A DNA stretch of 35,631 nt from Bacilli bacterium. Lineage in GTDB: Bacteria > Bacillota_I > Bacilli_A > RFN20 > CAG-826. The position numbers were made by a program, and so were the translations under genes. The stretch is from contig JAKSUL010000012.1 in the NCBI GenBank assembly GCA_024409055.1, forward strand, positions 1-35,631. Reading direction: 5' to 3'. A model generated the notes under the pieces. The model made no database searches and was not told where the DNA came from. It saw only the letters and a list, made by a program, of their open reading frames with translations. Below, piece by piece: positions 15,061 to 21,541 of this stretch (position 1 is the stretch's first letter; every line of letters starts with the position of its first letter).

Positions 15061-16302
15061 TTAAGCGAATATGAGGAGCAATAAGCCTGCGGCGACAGCA
15101 GAACCGATGACGCCGGCGACGTTAGGTCCCATAGCGTGCATAAGCAAGTAGTTATCGCTATTTTCTTCTTGACCCATCTTATGGACGACACGGGCCGCCA
15201 TAGGAACGGCGGAGACGCCGGCCGCACCGATCATCGGGTTGACCTTGCCTTTAGTAATCTTACACATGAGTTTGCCCGCTAAGACGCCGCTAGCAGCGGA
15301 GAGCGAGAAGGCGAAGATGCCGAGAGCGAAGATGATGAGGGTGAGAGGGTTCAAGAACTTCTCGGCAGTGGCGGTTGCACCGACGCAGGTTCCGAGAAGG
15401 ATGGTGACGATATACATCAAGGAGTTGGCCAAGGTCTCGGTGATCTTCGGGACGACCCCGGATTCTTTGATGAGGTTTCCAAGCATCAAGCAGCCGATAA
15501 GCGGTGCAGCGGATGGAACGAGGAGGATGACGACGGCAGTAACGACGATCGGGAAGAGAATCTTTTCGCGTTTGCTGACTTCGCGAGTGACTTCCATTTT
15601 GATGGAGCGCTCTTTTTTGGTGGTGAGAAGCTTGATGATCGGCGGGAAGATGACCGGAACAAGGGCCATATAGCTATAAGCGGCGATCGAGATGGAGGGG
15701 AGTAATTCCTCTTTAAGCTTCGAAGTGACGAGAATGGCGGTTGGGCCATCGGCACCGCCAATGATGCCGATACTGGCCGCGACTTTACCGTCGATGATGG
15801 TGACTGGAGATCCGGCGGCGCTTAAGAAGTCGCTGATTCCAGGAATCTTGCCGATGGAGATGGCAATGATGAAGGTTAGGAAGATACCGATCTGGGCGGC
15901 AGCGCCTAGAAGCATAAGCTTCTTATTGGCAATAAGTGGTCCGAAGTCGGTTGTTGCGCCGATGCAGAGGAAGATAAGACACGGATAGATGCCAAGCTTA
16001 ACTCCATAGTAGAGATAGCCGAGCAACCCTGAATAATGGGTTATGTCTTTACCGCCTTCTACATGTTCGACTGTTTCGATGAATAACTCTTTTCCGGCGA
16101 AGGGCAAGTTGACGAGCAACATACCAAACGCGATCGGAAGGAGCAAATATGGTTCAAATTTCTTCTTGATGGCGAGGAAGAGCAAGACGCAGGCCACAAC
16201 GATCATGATGAGGTTTTTCCAACCGCCATCAGCGAAGAAGCCGGCGATGCCAGTGGATTCCCAAAGCCCTTTGAAGAATTCCCCTAGCTGTTCAAAACTC
16301 AT
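15061..16302 (-). CDS. oadB: Sodium-pumping decarboxylase beta subunit (OadB/GcdB/MmdB family)
   Basis: This membrane subunit decarboxylates the carboxybiotin carrier and couples it to sodium export. The 413-residue protein has many hydrophobic helices and both family hallmarks: GGADGPTA (182-189, with the functionally key Asp 185) and GPNVAGVIGSAVAAG near the C-terminus (392-406). An N-terminal hydrophobic extension of about 45 residues before the conserved core is common in the family. Its ATG overlaps the stop of the biotin carrier gene (ATGA). The family also includes methylmalonyl-CoA and glutaconyl-CoA decarboxylases; the alpha subunit in this operon is of the oxaloacetate/pyruvate carboxylase carboxyltransferase type, which favours oxaloacetate. 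Confidence 0.95.
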   Translation of the reverse strand: MSFEQLGEFFKGLWESTGIAGFFADGGWKNLIMIVVACVLLFLAIKKKFEPYLLLPIAFGMLLVNLPFAGKELFIETVEHVEGGKDITHYSGLLGYLYYGVKLGIYPCLIFLCIGATTDFGPLIANKKLMLLGAAAQIGIFLTFIIAISIGKIPGISDFLSAAGSPVTIIDGKVAASIGIIGGADGPTAILVTSKLKEELLPSISIAAYSYMALVPVIFPPIIKLLTTKKERSIKMEVTREVSKREKILFPIVVTAVVILLVPSAAPLIGCLMLGNLIKESGVVPKITETLANSLMYIVTILLGTCVGATATAEKFLNPLTLIIFALGIFAFSLSAASGVLAGKLMCKITKGKVNPMIGAAGVSAVPMAARVVHKMGQEENSDNYLLMHAMGPNVAGVIGSAVAAGLLLLIFA

Positions 16303-16655
16303 TTCACGGTCATCAAGACGTCCTTATTCGAGACGCTAGCTCCTTTGGAGACGACGATGGAAGTGACGACGCCATCAAACGGGGAGGCGACATCGTTTTC
16401 GAGTTTCATGGCTTCGATGACGGCGACGGCCTGTCCTTTTTTGACGGTGTCTCCGACTTTGACCTTAACGGCCACGACGGTGCCCTGAAGCGGGGCAACG
16501 ATCTGCTTTTCGTCTCCGGAAGCGGCTGGGGCCGGAGCGGCGGCCTCTTTCTTCACTTCGGCCACAGGGGCGGAAGCGACGGTTTTGCTTTCTTCGACGG
16601 ATTCGAGCTCGACCTCATAGGTCTTGCCGTTGACTTTGATTTTGTATTTTTTCAT
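16299..16655 (-). CDS. Biotin carboxyl carrier subunit of the decarboxylase
   Basis: A 118-residue protein with a small N-terminal domain, an Ala/Pro-rich flexible linker (about 27-47) and a C-terminal biotinyl domain. Biotin is attached to K84 in EAMKLEN; most homologues have AMKM, and the Leu variant is known in decarboxylases. In Klebsiella this domain is fused to the C-terminus of OadA, whereas here it is a separate subunit, as in methylmalonyl-CoA and glutaconyl-CoA decarboxylases. It carries CO2 from the alpha subunit to the beta membrane subunit. The gene lies between the gamma and beta genes, with a good ribosome site (TAGGAGGTA). Confidence 0.95.
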   Translation of the reverse strand: MKKYKIKVNGKTYEVELESVEESKTVASAPVAEVKKEAAAPAPAASGDEKQIVAPLQGTVVAVKVKVGDTVKKGQAVAVIEAMKLENDVASPFDGVVTSIVVSKGASVSNKDVLMTVK

Positions 16656-16667
16656 GGTGACTACCTC

Positions 16668-16961
16668 CTAGTCGATGCGGCGAATGCTGACGCATCTAGA
16701 TTTTTTGCCGGTTGTTTTCGAGAAATCGATGGTGGCGGCGATTAGAGCGGCGACCGCATCTTCGTCTTCATCGAGAATCTTGTTCTCTTTTTTGGCGTTG
16801 ATGTGGAATTTGCCGTCGATCCCGCTGATGCCCGAGAAGATTCCGCTGCAGATCGCGATTATGAGCACCAAGATCAAGATAACGACGGTGACGCAGATAA
16901 GGGAGATAAGAAGCGCGGTTGGGATCGATGGGTTATCGTATGCAGAAGAATATATAACCAT
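16668..16961 (-). CDS. oadG: Decarboxylase gamma subunit (OadG family)
   Basis: A 97-residue small membrane subunit: one transmembrane helix (about residues 14-40), a charged linker with an acidic run (DEDEDAV), and the AALIAATIDFS segment typical of OadG, which binds alpha and anchors the complex to beta. Small OadG proteins diverge quickly, so the call rests on size, topology, the AALIAAT motif and position between alpha and the biotin carrier. It starts 4 bases after the alpha stop, with GAGG upstream that overlaps the end of alpha. The C-terminus lacks the His-rich zinc-binding tail of the Klebsiella protein. Confidence 0.85.
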   Translation of the reverse strand: MVIYSSAYDNPSIPTALLISLICVTVVILILVLIIAICSGIFSGISGIDGKFHINAKKENKILDEDEDAVAALIAATIDFSKTTGKKSRCVSIRRID

Positions 16962-16965
16962 ATTC

Positions 16966-18336
16966 TTATGCCTCGACGGTTAAGACCGTTGGAATGGCGT
17001 CTTCGTTGCGCTGATTGATGAATTTAAGGGCAACGTCTCCAAACAAAGCGATGGAGAGGACGTCTTCGTCGGATTTAGCGACGCCTTTGTATTTCTTCTT
17101 CAATTCGGCGAATTCAGGAGCTAAATCGTCGGCCGGACGATGAGTGATGACTGGTTGGTCACCAATGATCTTGCGGCGGATTTCTTCGTTGATTTCGGCC
17201 GGAGCTTTGCCATATTTTCCTAAGCAATAGTCGGTGATTTCTTTTGGAACCATCTTGTAGCGTTCTCCGGAGAGGACGTTAAGGACGGCTTGGGTTCCGA
17301 CCATTTGGGAAAGCGGAGTGACAAGAGGCGGGTAGCCCATGTCTTTCCTGACGTTCGGGACTTCTTTCAAGACTTCTTCGAGCCTATCGGAGGCGCCTTG
17401 CTGTTTAAGCTGGCTGATGAGGTTGGACAACATTCCTCCAGGAACTTGGTATTTCAAGATTTCTGGGTTGCAGCTTAAGACTTTCGGATTGAGGAGGCCG
17501 GATTCAAGGGCCCTGGCTTTGACCTTGGCGAGTTTATTGGCGGCTTGGTTGAGGAGATTCTCATCAAGCTTCGGATCGTATTCGGTTCCGCGTAAGGCGT
17601 AGTTGAAGGATTCGGTGCAAGGCTGAGAGGTTCCACCGGATAAGGGGGACAAAGCGGTGTCGATGATGTCGACGCCGGCTTCGATGGCCTTAAGATAGGT
17701 CATCTCGATAAGTCCGCCGGTGCAGTGGGAGTGGAGCTCGACCGGGAGCTTGGTATTGGCTTTGATGCCTTTGACAAGTTCGTAAGCGGTGGTCGGGAGC
17801 AAGACGCCAGCCATATCCTTGATACAGATGGAGTCGGCGCCGAGAGCTTCGACTTCCTTAGCTAAGTTAACGTAGTATTCAACGGTGTGGACCGGTGAAG
17901 TGGTGTAGCTTAAGGCGATTTGGCATTCGCCGCCGTATTTTTTGGTGGCGACGACAGCGGTTTTTAAGTTGCGGATGTCGTTAAGAGCGTCGAAGACACG
18001 GATGATGTCGATGCCGTTCTTGATGGACTTCTCGACGAACTTCTCGACGACGTCGTCAGCGTAGTGACGATATCCCAAGATGTTCTGTCCGCGGAAGAGC
18101 ATTTGGAGCTTTGTGTTTTTGCAGATGGCTTTCGCTTTTCTTAGACGTTCCCACGGATCTTCGTTCAAGAAGCGGAGGCAAGCGTCGAATGTGGCGCCTC
18201 CCCAGACTTCGATCGCATGGTAACCTGCTTTGTCTAATTCCGGCAAGACGGAGAGAACTTCGTCTGTCGTCATCCTTGTCGCGAAGAGGGATTGATGTCC
18301 ATCGCGCAAGGCGGTTTCAGTGATTTTTACACCCAT
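16966..18336 (-). CDS. oadA: Oxaloacetate decarboxylase alpha subunit (carboxyltransferase)
   Basis: This subunit transfers CO2 from oxaloacetate to the biotin carrier, leaving pyruvate. The 456-residue protein has a TIM-barrel carboxyltransferase domain with RDGHQS (11-16), the catalytic Lys K173 in CIKDMAG and metal ligands H202 and H204 in LHSHCTGG, then the conserved PYC/OADA region (KYQVPGGMLSNL, PLVTPLSQMVGTQAVLN). It stops before the biotinyl domain that ends Klebsiella OadA, since that domain is a separate gene here. The ATG has GAGG 8 bases upstream. It is the first gene of the six-gene operon oadA-oadG-carrier-oadB-birA-bioY. A transcarboxylase or methylmalonyl-CoA role is less likely because the sequence is of the pyruvate/oxaloacetate class. 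Confidence 0.93.
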   Translation of the reverse strand: MGVKITETALRDGHQSLFATRMTTDEVLSVLPELDKAGYHAIEVWGGATFDACLRFLNEDPWERLRKAKAICKNTKLQMLFRGQNILGYRHYADDVVEKFVEKSIKNGIDIIRVFDALNDIRNLKTAVVATKKYGGECQIALSYTTSPVHTVEYYVNLAKEVEALGADSICIKDMAGVLLPTTAYELVKGIKANTKLPVELHSHCTGGLIEMTYLKAIEAGVDIIDTALSPLSGGTSQPCTESFNYALRGTEYDPKLDENLLNQAANKLAKVKARALESGLLNPKVLSCNPEILKYQVPGGMLSNLISQLKQQGASDRLEEVLKEVPNVRKDMGYPPLVTPLSQMVGTQAVLNVLSGERYKMVPKEITDYCLGKYGKAPAEINEEIRRKIIGDQPVITHRPADDLAPEFAELKKKYKGVAKSDEDVLSIALFGDVALKFINQRNEDAIPTVLTVEA

Positions 18337-18353
18337 ATTGTGTATACCTCGAG

Positions 18354-18404
18354 TCGATTTCTAATTTTTTCCGAAATCGAAAACATACTATCACCCTTTG
18401 GGTG
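18354..18404 (-). promoter_or_regulatory. oadA promoter with two palindromes
   Basis: On the minus strand: a 13-base palindrome CACCC-TTT/AAA-GGGTG (18392-18404) touches an extended -10, TGATAGTAT (18385-18393). This is followed by TCGATTTC...GAAATCGA, a perfect 8-bp inverted repeat with an 11-base centre (18354-18380), just before the GAGG ribosome site. The -35 is poor, so an activator or the extended -10 may be needed. The order of elements matches the pckA leader. The remainder of 18405-18505 shows nothing clear. Confidence 0.5.
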
Positions 18405-18505
18405 TAGAAAATAGGTAGATGCTCAAAGAAAGTTAAAATATGTTAGAGAATAATTGGAATATGGTTTTCTAGCATTGGAAAAACACAATTTGCCCGGTTT
18501 TTCGC

Positions 18506-18928
18506 TCAGCAAGCTATCTTTTCAAGTTCGAGAAGATCGCTTGGTTTTATTACCACATTCGACGATTTACAAAAATCGCCAATATTACTCGTCACCAAAT
18601 AGTCCATGCAATATGTTTTGCAAATAGAGTCTAGAACAGAATCTTCGTAATCGTTTAAGGTGCCTGAAAGCGATTTAAGAAGATCGTTGGCCCCTAAGGG
18701 AAGGATGGTGAATATTTCAATTAATGTTTTTATCAGTTCTTGCCTTGTTGATTCTGCTGGGATGTATCTGCGCAAGACGTAATAAATATCGGTGATTTGT
18801 TTAGAGCAAAGGTAGCCGCTGATTTGTCCGCTTGCGGCCATTTTTAAAAGCTTACGGCATGAAACCGATGAATTTTCCCTTTCAGTTAAAGCGTCAATGA
18901 TAACGTTTGTGTCAAAAAACACTTTCAT
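18506..18928 (-). CDS. PIN-domain toxin (VapC-like RNase)
   Basis: A 140-residue single PIN domain, expected to be a Mg-dependent RNase toxin. The acidic site residues are D6 (FFDTNVIID), an acidic residue near position 47, D93/D96 (DYEDSVL) and D118 in SNIGDF, which replaces the more common TRNxxDF. Size is typical of VapC-like toxins. The ATG lies two bases after the stop of the antitoxin gene with no ribosome site of its own, so translation is coupled, the usual arrangement of type II pairs. Its RNA target is unknown. No terminator was seen after the stop. It is inserted between two core operons. Confidence 0.88.
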   Translation of the reverse strand: MKVFFDTNVIIDALTERENSSVSCRKLLKMAASGQISGYLCSKQITDIYYVLRRYIPAESTRQELIKTLIEIFTILPLGANDLLKSLSGTLNDYEDSVLDSICKTYCMDYLVTSNIGDFCKSSNVVIKPSDLLELEKIAC

Positions 18929-18930
18929 TT

Positions 18931-19134
18931 TTATTCTCTATCGATTGAATCCAAAGACACTTCTTCTTTGATGATTCCAAAAAAAGATTCAATTTTTTCA
19001 ACCAAGTTTCTTTTCTCTGGAACACAGGTGAAAACGATCTTTCCTCTATGGGTCACCGATATAGTCTCGGTGGCAGCCAATTTTAGATATTTTCCAAACG
19101 ACCTTTTAAACTCTGTAGCGGTAACTGTGCACAT
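18931..19134 (-). CDS. Phd/YefM-family antitoxin
   Basis: A 67-residue protein with the Phd/YefM N-terminal fold: MCTVTATEFKRSFGKYLKLA, then ETISVTHRGKIVFTCVPE, the strand that in this family reads I.IT..G.P.A.L.P. The C-terminal tail (VEKIESFFGII) would wrap the toxin. It has a strong ribosome site (GGAGGACGTT) and precedes the PIN gene by two bases, so it would be made in excess. Phd proteins bind their own promoter; two copies of GCACATTTC two helical turns apart lie there. Pairing of Phd-type antitoxins with PIN toxins is well known. Confidence 0.88.
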   Translation of the reverse strand: MCTVTATEFKRSFGKYLKLAATETISVTHRGKIVFTCVPEKRNLVEKIESFFGIIKEEVSLDSIDRE

Positions 19135-19150
19135 AACGTCCTCCTTCTAT

Positions 19151-19189
19151 ATACTATTAGAAATGTGCTATTAATTCAACGAAATGTGC
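19151..19189 (-). promoter_or_regulatory. Toxin-antitoxin promoter with two operator repeats
   Basis: TTGAAT (19174-19179), 17 bases, TAGTAT (19151-19156) on the minus strand. The 9-mer GCACATTTC occurs in the spacer (19160-19168) and upstream of the -35 (19181-19189), start to start 21 bases. That fits two antitoxin dimers on one DNA face. Confidence 0.65.
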
Positions 19190-19223
19190 GATTGGATAAT
19201 TCAAAAGCACATATTTATTTAAT

Positions 19224-19251
19224 AGAAAAAAGCCGCGATTGCTCGCGGCTT
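19224..19251 (-). terminator. Terminator of the infC-rpmI-rplT operon
   Basis: AAGCCGCGA-GCAA-TCGCGGCTT followed by TTTTTCT on the minus strand, about 16 bases after rplT: a strong GC-rich hairpin. Confidence 0.9.
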
Positions 19252-19267
19252 AATTTCCTTAAGAAGC

Positions 19268-19618
19268 TTATTTAGCGTTCTTGGCGGTCTCGACGAGGCC
19301 TTTGAAGGCGACCGGATCAGTGATGGCGATCTCGGAGAGCATCTTCCTGTTGATGGTGATGTTGCTCTTTTTGAGGCCGTCCATGAATTTGCTGTAGCTG
19401 ATGCCGTTCATGTGGCAGGCGGCGTTGATACGACGGATCCAGAGTTTCCTGAAATCCCTCTTGATCAAGCGGCGGCTGACGTAGGCGTAGCGGTAGCTGT
19501 GGAGGACTTGTTCCTTAGCTGTTTTGAATAGAAGGTGCTTCGATCCGAAGTATCCTTCAGCCTGCTTCAAGATTTTCTTGCGGCGGGCGCGGGTGACTGT
19601 TCCACCTTTGACTCTCAT
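19268..19618 (-). CDS. rplT: 50S ribosomal protein L20
   Basis: A 116-residue basic protein needed for early 50S assembly; in Firmicutes it also represses the infC operon by binding the leader. It has the standard N-terminus ([15 protein letters not shown]), the long basic helix, and the C-terminal globular domain with [17 protein letters not shown] and [18 protein letters not shown]. Length is normal. The ribosome site is AAAGGAG. It is the last gene of infC-rpmI-rplT, followed by a strong terminator. The leader at 20393-20536 is its likely regulatory target. Confidence 0.98.
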   Translation of the reverse strand: MRVKGGTVTRARRKKILKQAEGYFGSKHLLFKTAKEQVLHSYRYAYVSRRLIKRDFRKLWIRRINAACHMNGISYSKFMDGLKKSNITINRKMLSEIAITDPVAFKGLVETAKNAK

Positions 19619-19637
19619 GGTTCTTGTTCTCCTTTAC

Positions 19638-19832
19638 TTATTTGCTGATGAGGTAACGGACGCGGCCATAGTCGGTCCTGTCGACGAGGCCATACTTCCT
19701 GAGCTGCCTCTTCTGCTTGTGGGTTTTGTGCGGGGCGAGGTGGCCTTTGTAGCCGTGTTTCCTCTTGATCTGGCCGGATCCGGTCAGCCTGAAGCGCTTG
19801 GAAGCAGCGCTCTTGGTCTTCATTTTCGGCAT
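19638..19832 (-). CDS. rpmI: 50S ribosomal protein L35
   Basis: A 64-residue, very basic large-subunit protein with the family pattern MPKMKTKSAASKRFRLTGSG, KRKHGYKGHLAPHKT and a C-terminal LISK. Length is normal. It has its own ribosome site (AAAGGAG) 14 bases after infC and is followed by rplT after a gap of 19 bases, the universal order. It is probably controlled with rplT by the operon leader. Confidence 0.98.
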   Translation of the reverse strand: MPKMKTKSAASKRFRLTGSGQIKRKHGYKGHLAPHKTHKQKRQLRKYGLVDRTDYGRVRYLISK

Positions 19833-19846
19833 GAGTGTTCTCCTTT

Positions 19847-20392
19847 TTATTTATTCTTTTTCGGTCCGAGGATGGACTTGTACCATTTACCCTCCCAGAA
19901 GGGGGTCTTGACGATCTCGGCGACGTCGGCGACTTCTTCCACGAATTTGACGCGGAGAGCTTCACCGATTTCCGGGTGAGTCATCTCTCTTCCTTTGAAG
20001 ACGACACATAATTCGACGCGGTTTCCTTCTTCGAGGAACTTCCTGGCGGCTTTAGCTTTTGTCAATAAGTCATGCTGACCGATATTGAGGTGGAGCTGAA
20101 TCTGCTTGGTTTCGACGACGTGCTGATTCTTCTTGGATTCCTTTTTGGCTTTCTGCTGTTCATAGCGGAATTTGCCGTAGTTAAGGATTTTGCAGACGGG
20201 CGGGTTGGCGTTTGGGGCGACGCAGTAGAGATCGAGGTTCATTCTAGCGGCTAATTCGTTAGCGGCTCTAGAAGACATCTTTCCTAATGATTCACCTTCG
20301 GGTCCAATGACGAGGACTTCCGGGTAACGAACGTGTTCGTTGATGGGGTCAAAACGCTTTTCCGGGCGTTGGCGAGAGTTGAAGTTTGCGAT
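19847..20392 (-). CDS. infC: Translation initiation factor IF-3, AUC start codon
   Basis: IF-3 binds the 30S subunit, prevents subunit joining and rejects non-canonical start codons. The usual IF-3 N-domain is only complete if translation starts at ATC (20390-20392). From there the reading frame is open and gives ANFNSRQRPEKR, then NEHVRYPEVLVIGPEGESLG, before the first in-frame ATG (38 codons later, MSSRAANEL), which is inside the domain. AAAGGAGG lies 9 bases before the ATC, and no ATG, GTG or TTG codes for the missing part. This gives 181 residues, normal for the family. Rare AUU/AUC starts are known for infC and make it self-limiting, because IF-3 blocks initiation at such codons. An in-frame ATG directly followed by TAA lies between the ribosome site and the ATC. 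Confidence 0.93.
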   Translation of the reverse strand: MANFNSRQRPEKRFDPINEHVRYPEVLVIGPEGESLGKMSSRAANELAARMNLDLYCVAPNANPPVCKILNYGKFRYEQQKAKKESKKNQHVVETKQIQLHLNIGQHDLLTKAKAARKFLEEGNRVELCVVFKGREMTHPEIGEALRVKFVEEVADVAEIVKTPFWEGKWYKSILGPKKNK

Positions 20393-20536
20393 GGTTTACA
20401 TCCTCCTTTGTGATAAAAATAGGCGCCAGTTACGGCGCCTATTATCTCTTCTAATTACTTTGTTAGTAGTTAGGAGCCAATTCCCTGTGGAATCTGGCGA
20501 GTGAAGGGGCGCCTTCGCTGCTTTCTACGTTATCGA
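20393..20536 (-). ncRNA. infC operon leader with attenuator (L20-leader type)
   Basis: The untranslated leader of about 144 bases ends in a terminator hairpin TAGGCGCC-GTAACT-GGCGCCTA followed by TTTTTATC (20414-20441), directly before the infC ribosome site. An additional GGCGCC at 20508-20513, inside a small GAAGG/CCTTC hairpin, can pair with a terminator arm and act as antiterminator. In Bacillus the infC-rpmI-rplT leader is attenuated by L20; position and architecture suggest the same here. The match to the known L20 fold was not computed. Confidence 0.7.
20414..20441 (-). terminator. Attenuator hairpin before infC
   Basis: An 8-bp GC-rich stem with a 6-base loop and a T-run lies between the infC promoter and the infC ribosome site. 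Because it precedes a gene rather than following one, it is read as an attenuator. Confidence 0.75.
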
Positions 20537-20542
20537 CGTTAG

Positions 20543-20572
20543 ATATTATCCACATTACTTTGTTAAAAACAA
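20543..20572 (-). promoter_or_regulatory. infC operon promoter
   Basis: TTGTTT (20567-20572), 18 bases, TAATAT (20543-20548) on the minus strand, starting the leader near 20536. It lies 40-70 bases after the cytoplasmic GH43 gene, with no clear terminator between them. Confidence 0.6.
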
Positions 20573-20611
20573 GCGATTTCTAACTTAAATGTGATGTGGC
20601 GCAAAAATATT

Positions 20612-21541
20612 TCAGTTATTGAAGTAATTAACCGGCTCATCCAAGACCGGGCAATCGTCGACCATCTTGTATTCTTGGACCATGGCGTGGGTCTTGAACC
20701 AGCCTTCGCTGCAATCCTTATTAAATAAGTGATAGGTCACATAACGTTTGCCGTTCCTCGAATCCTCGAAGAATGAAGCGTGCCCTGGGCCTAAAGCCTT
20801 TTCCGTTTTGCTTAGAATCGGCTTTTCGGTCTTGACCCAGTTCTTGGGGTCTAAGATATCTCCGCCCTTAAAGGTGAGAAGACCAAGGCAGTAGTCATTG
20901 CACCAAGATCCAGCCGCGCTATAGACGATGTAGAGAGGATTCTTTCCGTATATCGCAAACGGACCTTCGTTGATCAAAGGGAGCTTTCCTTCGACGGCGC
21001 CACGTTTTTCCCATTCGTAAGTCGGAGTGGAGATCATCGCTCTTTCCCCGACCAAGGTATAGGGGTCTTTCATCTTTTGGATATAGATGTTTTGTTTGAC
21101 GTTCTCGTTTCCTTCCCATCCGGCCCAGATGAAATACATTTCGTTTTCGTAGTAGAGGATGGAACCATCAATCGCCCATCTTTCGGGGTTTTCCACGATC
21201 ATTCCGTGGTTTTTGTATGGCTTAACGGGGTCACTGGAACCGTTCTCCAAAACATACATCCTGTGGTTGAAGTTGTCGCCATCATCCATTGCGACATAGA
21301 TGAAGCATTTTCCATCGATGACATGGAGTTCAGGGGCCCAGATCTCTTTATAACCGTCGCCGGAATAAACCGAAATTGGTTCAGCGTCTTTTAATTCTTC
21401 GAGTTTTGAACTCTTCTTAAGCCAAAGCTGATCCTTTTTGGAGAAGAGGTGATAGAAGAAACCGTCCTTATAAAACACGAACGGGTCTCTGGCGTTTGTC
21501 TTATCGTCGCATTCGCCAAGATATATTGCGTTTTTCGTCAT
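20612..21541 (-). CDS. Cytoplasmic GH43-family glycosidase
   Basis: A 309-residue five-bladed propeller glycosidase of family 43, whose members mostly act on alpha-L-arabinofuranosides or beta-D-xylosides. The likely base is D19 in ARDPFVF, the pKa-modulating Asp is D125 in AIDGSILYY and the general acid is E192 in [15 protein letters not shown] (68-77) is a typical blade-1/2 motif. There is no signal peptide, so it should cleave oligosaccharides after import. Its ATG overlaps the ABC ATPase stop (ATGA) and has GGAGAAGG upstream. It is the last gene of the ABC/glycosidase operon. The linkage cannot be told from sequence alone; arabinan or arabinoxylan fragments are the best guess. Confidence 0.87.
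   Translation of the reverse strand: MTKNAIYLGECDDKTNARDPFVFYKDGFFYHLFSKKDQLWLKKSSKLEELKDAEPISVYSGDGYKEIWAPELHVIDGKCFIYVAMDDGDNFNHRMYVLENGSSDPVKPYKNHGMIVENPERWAIDGSILYYENEMYFIWAGWEGNENVKQNIYIQKMKDPYTLVGERAMISTPTYEWEKRGAVEGKLPLINEGPFAIYGKNPLYIVYSAAGSWCNDYCLGLLTFKGGDILDPKNWVKTEKPILSKTEKALGPGHASFFEDSRNGKRYVTYHLFNKDCSEGWFKTHAMVQEYKMVDDCPVLDEPVNYFNN

Noticed and set aside
19847-20278. IF-3 starting at the first ATG (143 residues)
   Set aside because: It would delete most of the conserved N-domain (NEHVRYPEVLVIG region), and no ribosome site precedes that ATG.
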